A program made the position numbers and the translations under genes. Of a stretch of 64,000 bases of DNA, positions 49,529-60,107 are shown piece after piece. The stretch lies in contig WARS01000981.1 of the NCBI GenBank assembly GCA_008933995.1, positions 434,001 through 498,000 on the forward strand. Reading direction: 5' to 3'. The notes below the pieces were generated by a model. The model made no database searches. It was not told where the DNA came from and saw only the letters and a program-made list of their open reading frames with translations. Positions within the stretch are counted from its first letter, which is position 1. Every line of letters begins with the position of its first letter. The DNA comes from Datnioides undecimradiatus. Lineage: Eukaryota > Chordata > Actinopteri > Lobotiformes > Datnioididae.

Positions 49529-52500
49529 GTAACTGACACGACATGGACCATACACTTCACATGCAGTGTTCAAGACCCACATCGTCCAAGTCCAGGCCAC
49601 AGAGATGTCTGGGATATTCCTGTAGTGGAAACACCTCATTCAGACACATACTGCTAAAGAGGAGATGACAACAAAGCTAATGCTAGGTTAGCCAGCGCTG
49701 CAGTTTGAAGACCAAAAAGAGCAACATGAACAAACTGTCATTAGCACCCAGGCTAATACTCACTTAACATTCACACAGCTCTGTTGACTTTCCCTCAATA
49801 TTATAACATTAGTCCAACATCCCCTCAGCCTCATTACTGCACAACATGCTAACAGTCCAACAGGCTGACCTGGAAAAAACAACAGTAAAACCACAGTAAA
49901 CATGGTCACGCTACAACATTCTAAGGTTGAATCTGATCAAGGACAGCTGGCATCGATCCATTCTCGAGTCTTAATCCTTAGCGACCCTCGCTGACAAAGC
50001 AGTTTGGCGTGAACACACAGTTCAGTAGTTTTTGTCACCTCAAAATTTAAGTTAATCCTCTGGGTCTTCAGAGTAGATGTGTTGGTTTGTAGCCATCAGA
50101 GTGATCGCATGCCTGGTCTCCACTGGCCCCATCTTCTCACATGGCTCAGTGTTACCAATGTTGAACAACAAAGAGTTAAGTGTGGCTAAAATAACTCCAC
50201 TTCTTTTGATGAACGCATCATCCCAGACACGGTTAGCTCTGCAGCGGCGAAGTTATAATTTTAGAAAGTTCTGCGCTGCAAATGAAGTTCACGCCTCAGC
50301 TCTGGAGAATCCAAACAACACCCTCGGTGTGAGCGCTGGTCACGTGATGTTTCACACACTGTCACACAAAGACTTCGGCTGCATCTCAGCTGTAGCTCTT
50401 CGGCTGCATGCTCCGGCTCGGATAAATACAGCTGAATACCGGGGCCCAGCCAAAACACTGTGAAATGAATTTTTGTTAATAACATCCTCTGCAGTCAGAT
50501 TTTGAAATGCCGTTTACGCTGCTGGAAATGCAGCTAGTTCACAAGCGAACAGAACAAGGGTTGTTTTTGAGCGGCTGCACGCCCCCTGGCCGCCCAGAGG
50601 CCCAGACTAAATCCAAGCTGAAATATCCTGCAGCCTGTAACACCAACTGCGTCACTGACGTGGGAAGAACAGACTTTGCAGCAGGTTTCTCTGTCAGTGC
50701 AGCACACTGAGGTCAGGTTCGACAACACTTACCATTTATACAGACTGGAAGATCCAAATCATTGTTTTCTAACTGGGAACTTCTGCTGTCTATGACTCTA
50801 TGACTTGTCCTTGAATGTGCTCTTACTTTCGATACCGCGGGTACTATTGTGAGGCATTTCACGAGAATTCATCACAGTCTTTGTGTTTGTGTAGGTGCTG
50901 CAGTGCATTATTTATCAGAAACAAGTCAACATCCCAACTTAAGATCTATCGTCACCTCTGCCGCCACCTCCTCGTCTTTCCCCCTTCATTTGATTTAGCG
51001 TCACGTCACTGTGCCCTGTTTGGAATAATAAAAGGTCGACCATCTGAGCAAATTGACTTACACTCATCCTCATAACCTGGAGATTATGCCGAGCTGTGGC
51101 TGTGTCGCATTCAGGCTGCATGTGATTTAACAAATGATGAAAAAAATGGAACTGTTTGATGAACTTACCCGTGTATTTACCTGCACAACACGGTGGCGAT
51201 GTTTAGACCGCAGGCATTTGTTTTTCAAATCGTGCTGTTAAAGCTCTGAATTACAAGGACCCAGATCAGATTGTGCATCTGTATAATAATGTGCTGCCAC
51301 GTCCAACTTGGTCATCATAGAAGCAATGCAGGTGTGCACCGGCTGAGGGGGGTTTACGCTTTCTTATATACACGCAGAACACATGCAGGCTTTTATTTCT
51401 ACAGGTCTGAAACATGAAATTGAATAAAGTGTTACACACTGTATCAATATAAATTATGAATACAATCTGATCCTTTTGAGGTCACTGAATTTCTCCATCT
51501 TTTCTCTACAGCAAAGGGAAATCAATGTATCTGTATTGATTCACGAGCTCTGACACAACGCGTCTCTCCCAGCATCTCGCATCCCGCTCATGTCGGCTAA
51601 TTCTCCTGCCGTGACACGCTGGAGCTGCTTTCTTTAATCTAACTACCACTTTCAGCTCCATGCAGATGCTTTTTATCCCTCCTTTCATTGCACTGCAAAC
51701 ACCCACACACACATCTCTCCCAGCTCTCTCGCCACACACAATGCACCTAGCTTGTATAACTTTGTTGCTGCACTTTGCTTCTTGCCGCAGCGTGCTGAGG
51801 TAGTTGGACCAGGAGGGATCGGCCGTCGGGTTGTGTGCACGTGTGGCTGTGTAAAAGTGGGATTGTGATGTTTGGTCTGACACTTTTCTCCAACTTTACT
51901 GACAGTTTGTGAAACAGTTCTGACAGCACAGTCCACAGTTCTAACACGGTTTCCCTGAGCGTTACGCCGACAGCACACACTGCCGAAGCGTCTTTGAGCA
52001 AGACACTGACACAGCTCTGCAGCTGCTGTTCTGTAGCTGACCCTGCACTGTCTAATGCAGAGCACAGGCCAGACTGAAAGCGCTTCTAAAAAGCTTAATA
52101 TGTCTTTCAGTCATTCATCATTCATTTTCTAAGTTCATTTGCTGTCATTCATTTTCCAATGAGTTTCTTCTCATGATTTTTATATGCATTTCTTGTTCTG
52201 CCTTCTTATGCATAATGTTCTCTTCACTGCACAGCCTCATGATGTTACGATGATGTTGATTTGAAAACATTTTGACAAACTGCACTCAGCTCATTTACTA
52301 CAGGTTACATCATTCTGTGATCTGCTATGAGAACATATAAAATGGAAACTATATTATTTAAATGTCACTTAATTAGGTGTCGAAGTTTCAAACGTATATA
52401 AAATAAAAATTAAGATTAAATTATTAAATGATCAAAAGTGGGATTTTGTCAGATTTTTAAAAGCTGCCCACAGAGTCACAGTTATACACCTGTTTCACTG

Positions 52501-52882
52501 GCTGACAGGTTTGTGTTTTCATCTGGAAAACAGTGGAATGCCCCTTTACTGATAAAAAAAAAAAAAAAAAATCTGAATCAAGACAAATTCAGTTTGCAGC
52601 TTCTTGGCTCCTTTGTTTCACTCAAGTGGGAGCGATACATATTAACCTCCAATTGATTATTTATTTTATTTATTCTCACATTAATGCTTTCAAATCGAAC
52701 ACATTTTGACACTTAAATTAAACGTTATCTGTCTGTGACTGAGCCTCAGCCTCTGTGGCTTTGATGGCTGGTGTTCGGACCCATGAACAGAATCCTGCAG
52801 CCTTACTGAACGTTCTGGACTCGGACATGAGATCTGGACGGCTTGCCTCCTGAATGTTCATCTCTCTGTTCTCTTGTCACAG
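49529..52882 (+). other. Intron splitting FN3-2
   Basis: 3.35 kb. A poly-A run lies near 52.56 kb. A fragment near 51.99 kb (TCTTTGAGCAAGACACTGAC) resembles part of the SINE-like repeat at 1.7 kb. No exon recognised. Confidence 0.85.
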
Positions 52883-52967
52883 GAGGCGTGGTATGAGTTC
52901 CGTGTCATGGCCGTCATGGATGACATGATCAGTGAACCTAGCAACATAGTAGGAGTGTCGAGCACAG
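52883..52967 (+). CDS. igsf9b: igsf9b exon: end of FN3-2
   Basis: Acceptor TTGTCACAG and donor AGCACAG|GTGAGC bound 85 nt, phase 0 in and phase 1 out. It encodes EAWYEFRVMAVMDDMISEPS, NIVGVSST. WYEFRVMAV is the F-strand of FN3-2 and SEPSN the G-strand end. VSST(D) opens the short juxtamembrane stalk finished by the next exon. Confidence 0.96.
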
Positions 52968-55801
52968 GTGAGCCATCGCATCACATATGTTCTCCCATCG
53001 ATTGGCCATCGTTTATAAAATCTGAAGAGGTCAAATGTACGAACTTGATATTATGCAGTGCTGATGTGAAATGAATCGGGCTGGGAGAAGAAAGGGCAGG
53101 TCTCATGAGACTCTGATCGCTGCCTTGCATTCAGAGGAGCTTTTATTGTCAGCGCTGGGATTCAACCCGACAACCTCTGGCACTAATCTGCATCTGTAAC
53201 CTCAGGCACTCTTAACATTTCTGAGCCAAAGGGGGGGAGATGATGGTGGGTGGGTGGGGCGGTGGTTGTGGATGTATTGCACACACAGCAACTTCAACTC
53301 TACATTTTGCCCACTCAGCACTATTAAATTTAAGCTTGCTTTACATGCACACTCCTTTGTACCATCCTGAAGAGGATGACATCATTGTTCTGCCCGTCTC
53401 CCACGGATGGTATCGGGCTGCTTTGCGCTAAAAAAAGCGTCATTAAAGCCCGTCTTTTTTTGGCCCCGACGCTGAGAGTCTGTTTTGAATCTGAAATTAA
53501 AGCCCTCAAAATGTGATGTCGCTCCCCTGCAGAGGTCACTGAGTACGCATCACTCGGTAAGAGCAGCTGTTGGTAGCATTTATACAGATTTGCACAGGAA
53601 CTGTTGGATCTCTGAAAGTACTCTGCTGCCCCCCACTGGTGGAGAGCCGTGCAGTGTGTGGACCAAAGCCTCCTGCACCTTCCTCAGCTCATCTGGTATT
53701 CACTTCTGTCTCTGCGCATACTGTCAATCAATATCACAGTCAACACATGATGTGGATACGCACCTTCCTTCCACTGATGACAAAGCTCTTCTTTGGCCGG
53801 TCAGTTGCTATTTCTAGCACCAATGTCGCTGAAGGTACAATTCTTCTCATTTTGCTGTGTCATGCTTCACTGCAGCACATAAACCACTCTAACAAGTTCA
53901 TAACAAAGGTTGACACATTGTCCCCCCTGGTCCTCACTGAGCGATTCATTAACATGGAGGTCAATACAATCACTCCAGCACTAATAACAGAGGACAGTGC
54001 TAAAAGTTGGAAGCTCTATAGTGGGAGATAACGCAGCAGCACAGCGTGTTGTCCTCTCTGGTACAGTAGCTGGGTTTTAATTACCGTAATAATACTGTTA
54101 AAGCACAACTGCGCCGCTTGCATTAATTCTGGGTTTGGTGCATCTAGGAACACAAGCTGAAAAATAGAGTCAGTCACATTGAACAGAGCGTCAGGAAGAC
54201 ATGCAGCACGGGAAAATGGGACAGAGACGAATTGGTTCTGGCAATCTCAGCTGCAGCGTAGCAAGATGGTGGAGCTGCGTGCAGTGATGGCTTACGTTAT
54301 AAATGTTCAGCAGGACAACTTAGTGACAGCGTTATCACTGCAGGTCTGAGTCCTTGCTGACAGTCATGTCTGTGTGTGTAAGCTTTGGTCACTCAGTGTA
54401 AGAGAGACTCTATTCACAGATCCCATCCTGGAGCCTGTCAGACAGCATGTAAGTCACCGCTGGGCAGGTCATCTTTAAAATTAATAACTGAAATGAATGC
54501 CCAGCATTTCGCTCATTTAGAGTTCAATGCTGACAGCACTTAAACAAACAAAAGAACAATGCTGTTTATGATTAGTGATAAATAAAAAGTAGTTTTCATG
54601 TCTGTAGTGCTCGCTGCTCCAACCTCACCATTAACATTTCATGTCTGTCAGACTATAAAACATTTTACAGTGCAGAACAGAGAAGTTTGTCTGTAGTGCT
54701 GTCCTCTGGTGTTATTGTTGGAGAAATGTTATAAAATCATAAGCAGTGTTTCGACTTAGATGATAATTAAATTATTATAAAATTATTATACACTGTTGCT
54801 GCCACCTACTGTAGAGGCACACATGCATACAGTTGGTATCCTGGTATCCGAGTGCAACACTTGATTACAACTTAACTTTTCACCACTGCTGAAAAATGAT
54901 TTTTCAGTGAACAAAGAGACATCTTCAGAAGTTAAATTCTTAGACAATATTTGTTTCCAGGTTTATTAAATGTGGCAGAAGTAGTGATTTTGTTTATTTA
55001 TTTATCTGACTTTAAAGAGGCAGCAAACAAGCAGCACAGTGCACATGGAGCTTCATCATTCAGCTGAGACGTCGTTATGATTAAAACATTATTCATCTCT
55101 GTGATATGCTGATATTTTTGGAAGACTTTCATTCTGTAAAGTGCTCGTGACATACAGCCTGCGGAAATCCCCATTCCGAGGAGACATACGGCCGTAAAAG
55201 GTCAGCTCTGGCATATTTGGATCTCATTGGCTACGGCAGGAGTTTTCCTTTCACAGAACCTTCAAAGGCTCCTCTGCAGGAACCTCCAAGTAATTGGATG
55301 AGGCTTTGCTCCTTTTGTTGGGAGGGGGGCATCAGGAAAAAGACATCAGGGAAATGAGGACATGGCAAACAGGCTCATATTAAATAAAACACCAGAAAGT
55401 CCTGATTCAGTTCCTGATATTGTTTAATAGCTGCGTCATCAGAGCACAGGGTGTTCCTGTAGGAGATAGTGTGATCTTTTTCCGTGGGCTCACATCTGTG
55501 TGGTAATCTCATGGTAAATACCACCAGCTCTTTCAGAGCCACAGAATGAATGTTGACATTAGCATTAGTCTAGTGGAGTGCCATAGCAGAAGTCTAGTGA
55601 GCGAAGTGAAGTTCTACAGTTGTTTCTTTCCTCTCTTTGCTGGATTCCTCCATTAATCTGTCATTTCCTCCACCTCTGGGTCGGCGTACGTACTGTCTGT
55701 CCAACTGCAAACTACCACGTCCTTCTGTTTCTCTTCCCATCACTATGATGTTACACTTGAACCTGTATTACACCCCTGACTCTTCCATCCTCGCCTCACA
55801 G
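52968..55801 (+). other. Intron between the FN3-2 and transmembrane exons
   Basis: 2.83 kb of intron with several short open frames but no recognisable domain, exon or transposon. Confidence 0.85.
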
Positions 55802-55966
55802 ACTTCTTCCCTCCTCCAGAGATGGTGGAGGAGCGTGGACTAGCGAGACCTGTGGTGGCTGGCATTGTGGCCACCATTTGCTTCCTGGCAGCAGCCGTCC
55901 TGTTCAGTACGATGGCTGCCTGCTTTGTCAACAAGCAGCGCCGGCGGAAGCTTAAGAGGAAAAAAG
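55802..55966 (+). CDS. igsf9b: igsf9b exon: stalk, transmembrane helix and basic stop-transfer
   Basis: Acceptor CCTCACAG and donor AAAAAAG|GTGAGG bound 165 nt, phase 1 in and phase 1 out. It encodes a short acidic stalk ((D)FFPPPEMVEERGLARP), a hydrophobic helix starting VVAGIVATICFLAAAVLF and continuing STMAACFV, then NKQRRRKLKRKK. The Arg/Lys cluster right after the helix fixes a type I orientation, outside to inside. The helix and following basic run are nearly identical to IGSF9B. Intron retention here would keep the frame open for about 50 more codons (see findings). Confidence 0.97.
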
Positions 55967-56658
55967 GTGAGGGGAGGGTCCTGGGCGCTGATAGCGAGCG
56001 CCATCCTCAATTTTTAGGCAACTCTCTCTGTTGTACTTTCATATTTGTCACATTTGGCATTTTACCATTAGGTGTCTTTATCACCGCATTGGCTTTGAAT
56101 ACATTTATAGAACTATGACACACTGACCACACAGCTGACTCATGTACTTGAACGGCTGCCTCGTGCTGCTTTATCAGACTCAGCTCCTCTCAGCTTTAAC
56201 TGCATGTTCAAACAGGAACCATCCATTTAATTATTTGGCTTCAAATCAAAGCTGCAAGTAGTGTAATGAAACTCCAGAAAGCAGCCATGTTTCTAGCCAG
56301 TTATTAGGATTTAGGTTTTTGTTAAAGTCTTTTGTATTTGCCTGGTTTTCCACCCCTCCAGGTTCCGCAGCAGCACTGCTGTGGCGTCTTTTTGAAAGTT
56401 GGGAAAGTTTTTACAGAAAATTCCAGGGGTCAGTTTTGTTTGTAACAAAAAACCTTCTCCCCATTGTTAATATGAGGTGCAGCAACCTTGAAATGTAACG
56501 CTGAATGTGAGAACAGTTGATGCGACTCCTTCCACTGACTTCTATTTTTCAGAAATGACAGATACTGCAGTTATCATAAAACATATAAAGTACAGAGATA
56601 ATATAAATACTAAACAGTAAAATAACAGTAATGATCTTTTGTGTCTGCCTTCTTCCAG
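55967..56658 (+). other. Intron after the transmembrane exon
   Basis: 692 nt. Its first 150 nt remain open in the exon's frame; otherwise ordinary intron. Confidence 0.85.
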
Positions 56659-56704
56659 ATCCTCCCCTTTCCATAACCCACTGCAGAAAAAGCATGGAAA
56701 CTCC
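56659..56704 (+). CDS. igsf9b: igsf9b small exon: start of the cytoplasmic tail
   Basis: Acceptor CTTCCAG and donor ACTCC|GTAAGT bound a 46-nt exon, phase 1 in and phase 2 out. It encodes (D)PPLSITHCRKSMET(P). KKDPPLSITHCRKS is diagnostic of IGSF9B, so this exon is secure despite its size. Direct splicing to 63970 restores Pro and gives METPSSSGKVSPES. Splicing through 59920 also restores Pro and inserts 20 residues. Confidence 0.93.
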
Positions 56705-57599
56705 GTAAGTAACTATCTGTCGCACGACACTGGTTCACAGCTACACTAACACGGTACTTTACCGCCCACAATCAACCAGTACCAGTTGGGAATCATTATG
56801 CTTACTGGTCGTCCCAATAGAATTGTATTCAGCAAAGCAAAGCAGATACCTGTGAGACTGATACTGTGTACATTTGGTATGCTGTTTTCAGTTGACATCT
56901 GTTGTGGTAGAGTGAGCTGACTAGACTCACTCCACCAAACTATACATTAGGGAGCCAGTTAGCATTAAAGTTGTGTCAGTGAGGGCAAAACTATCTCTTT
57001 ATGATGTAACAGGTGTTTCAAAACGTATAATATAAAACAGTTACATAGCGTGGTTCAAAGGGTCAAACAAAGCTGTGGATGTATTTAATGGATGATGCAC
57101 TGAAATGTGCATAACTGCTGCATGATTCCAGTGAAAGCTGCTCGCTGTAAGTTAGAGGAGTGCTGAGTCACCCATCACAAAACTCTGGTTTAAGCTAGAA
57201 GCTTTAGCATGGCTGGGTCATGCTCAGCTTGAAGAAAGTTGCAATTTACATAGAATTGAGAGGAACTTGGTTTATTTAATAAATGAAAGGTAACTATGAA
57301 ATAGGCGACATGCGGTCATTGTTTCATTGTTGTCACATTTATAAGTGCTGACCCCACATCTACAGGGGAACTTCCTATTGTTTGTTTAGATCTTTACTGA
57401 AGGCACTCATGAAAGGCTAAAGTCACTGTTGGCCTGACCAAAGACTTCCAAGTGGATAAAAAGAGCATCGTTACAAAACTGGATTACTCGAGTTGATGAA
57501 GCAAACGGAGAGAATCTATCAGGAAGAAAGCAAACGCCATTGTGGACAGAATAACGAAGGAGAAGACCTTAGAAGCATCAGAAAAGCTGGACAAAACAA

Positions 57600-57800
57600 T
57601 GGTCTTGGTTGGTAGAAGAATGACAATTGGATGTGCCCAACGTTTCAGGAACATGGCCAATCATCCTCAAACTGCTGAGACTTAAGGACAAACAATCCAG
57701 CTTCTCCCCTGCAAGAAAGCTAAAGGGCTCGGATATTTGCATCACTGAGGGCTTCTCAGGCACAATCAAAGAAGAAGAAGGGACTTGGTGCCCCAGCTGA
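57600..57800 (+). pseudogene. Decayed non-LTR retroelement ORF1-like fragment (L1 type)
   Basis: The + frame from about 57655 reads WPIILKLLRLKDKQSSFSPA followed by RKLKGSDICITEGFSGTIKE and EE. This resembles the conserved RNA-binding part of L1-type ORF1 proteins (RPII-x-L-x-x-Y-K-D-K, then ARKL-G-I-I-E-D-F). No intact ORF surrounds it and the neighbouring frames contain stops. The assignment is from memory of the pattern and is tentative. Confidence 0.4.
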
Positions 57801-59919
57801 GAGCTGCCCAGAAGAGGGATGATCCTGCAAGTCAGATATGTATAATGTCATAAACTGTTTTTAAGCCCACAAGTCAACAGTTAACTAGCTGAGTGGCAAT
57901 TTTTTCAGCTGGTTTTTAGCTTTCTCTTTTATACTTTGTTCTTATGGACTTTGCTTGATTTCAGTTCAGCTTCCAACATCATGACGTGCAAAAGAAGCAA
58001 ACTACAGGTGCTGTCAGGGACAGCTGTTCAGGCAATGAGTATTTATTTTTAGTGTAAGGTTTTCTGAAAGCAAAAATTGTGTGGAGTCCCACAATGACCC
58101 TACCTGGGCTCACTTCTATTCAGTGGAACGCGATGTATGCAACCATATTGTGTTATGTACATGTAAAGATGTAAATGAATTTTTATGCAATCAATTTAAA
58201 TTTGTGTCTGACTAGTAGAGGAAAGTTTGTTAGTCTTAAATGTAAGTAAGACGTGCATCGTCTATGGCAGTAGAAGAATGCTTGCCAGGGACCCCTGTTT
58301 AAGTCTAACTATGGGGGATATGGCAAGTAAAAAAAAAAATTACTCGGCAACATTAGCAATATTGTTTTGTTATATTTGGGTTTATTTGGGGTGCAGCTAT
58401 GGCACAAAAAAGCTTATGTAACAGTTGTTAGGAATCAGTTGACAGGGGCATTTGTTTTCTCACCTCTTTGAAACGGAGTGGTTGCGTGGCTTGCACAAAA
58501 TAGTGCTGCAAGCCCAGCTCTTCACTGGTGTTTAAAAGCTAATGTCACAAAGATGCACTGAGGTCTGTCATGGCTGACCAAAAATTTACCCGCTGTCACT
58601 TATGGTCATTATGTTGTGTCATTTATAGAACCGCCAACTAGTAGAACTCATTGTCTACATGCATTTAACTAAATGAGAAACAAATACCTATTCAAGAAAT
58701 CCCACGTACTGTAGCAGAAGCTAATGGGCATCCAAAAAAGAATTAAGAACCCATCTAATCAGAGCAAGGCTACAGATGAAATAAGTAGATGCAAGTTGCA
58801 TTCATGCATTTCATACATTTTCATTCCTCTGTCCTCGTGTGACCCTGAAATCAATCCAGTCTGCCGCCACAAAGGACTTCTCAAGTCTTAATAGACCATT
58901 TTCACAGCTCATGTCATGGCAGGAATAGCACAGGTGGAACTAATAAGTCTTTTCAGAAGGACCCACTCCTCCTCCACAGGTTATCTTTAAATTACTGCAT
59001 ACATGATGGAGCTTTTTATCAAATGCCGGCAGAGACAAACAGCGTATTTGATTCATACATCATATTTTATTTCTTCTCTGATTCATTAGCTTGATGTCAA
59101 TGCGTCAACAATGAGTCTGCAGTTATTCTTTACTGTCTTGTTGTCAACAAATCCCGTGAAATTACTCCGGCTAACAATGAACGTCTCCTTACGATTATTG
59201 TGTGCTTGTATAAAACCAAGTCTTTTTCCTCGGTTCCACAGAGCACCATTGTTGTCCAAAAGCTACTACAATGAATCAGTTCACCTAGACTTAAACAGCC
59301 TTTGCTGACGTGTAGAAAAGCGTGTAATGTTGAAAAGCAATTATCATCTGGATTGGACTGAACCACTAAACACTTCCCCCTACACCAACAGAGCTGAAAG
59401 TCAAAACACAGGTTTTTTCTGCATGTGTGAAAGCTCCAATGATCAGTAGACTATTACTCTGGGACACGATCCTGGGGAAAACTTCACATTTGGCAGAAAG
59501 TTTCCTTGATTTCTCCATCTTTGTCCCTCTTCTACATTCTTGTGTCTTTGGTTGAAGGAACTTGAATAACATGAACATATATGTACACAAAACCAGTACG
59601 ATGCTCAGAGTTATTAAATGTGGAATTGTCCGAAAGTGCAGTGGTCACACCTTTGCTCCTATTTCTCCTATTTCTTGCCTCTTTCACCCCTCCATGACAG
59701 CCTGCCTTCTACTGGAACTTGTTCTGATATTTCTTTCTCTTGGATTTTCTGTGACTTGCTAATGCGTCTTGCAATTTCTGTACTTTCCAACATATTTAGT
59801 GATAATATCTGTTTTCCTCATTTTCTGTTGCTTTTTCAGACACACCTCTCACTGAGCAGGTTTCTGTTTAGCCCTATATTCTCTCTACTTCTTACTGTCT
59901 GATCTCCCCACCTCTACAG

Positions 59920-59979
59920 GAGTCCACTTAGCCTCATACCCAGCGTCGAGCCCTACTGGGAGGGGCTGGACGTAAGCAG
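59920..59979 (+). CDS. igsf9b: igsf9b candidate 60-nt cassette exon in the cytoplasmic tail
   Basis: A pyrimidine-rich tract and acceptor CCTCTACAG precede the exon, and donor AGCAG|GTACAG follows. The length is 60 nt, phase 2 in and phase 2 out, so inclusion or skipping keeps the frame. Spliced after 56704 it completes Pro and encodes SPLSLIPSVEPYWEGLDVS plus an Arg completed by the next exon. Skipping gives the form matching the human protein I remember (SPLSSGKVSPES), so the exon is probably alternative. A second donor (GAC|GTAAGC at 59972) would make it 52 nt and shift the frame. A UGCAUG motif lies at 60102-60107. No transcript evidence was available. Confidence 0.62.
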
Positions 59980-60101
59980 GTACAGGCACCAACCTTCCAG
60001 TCCTCAGTGAGTGTGCCAACCATTGTCCCCCTGTTCTTGCACACTGTAATCTCCCCTTTGCACTTTGGTTCAACCCCAGTTCCTCAGACTCCTGACCTGG
60101 C

Positions 60102-60107
60102 TGCATG
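60102..60107 (+). promoter_or_regulatory. TGCATG, possible RBFOX splicing enhancer site
   Basis: UGCAUG is the known RBFOX-family binding motif, and binding downstream of a cassette exon usually promotes inclusion in neurons. This copy lies 122 nt past the cassette donor. A hexamer occurs by chance often enough that this is only supportive. Confidence 0.35.
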
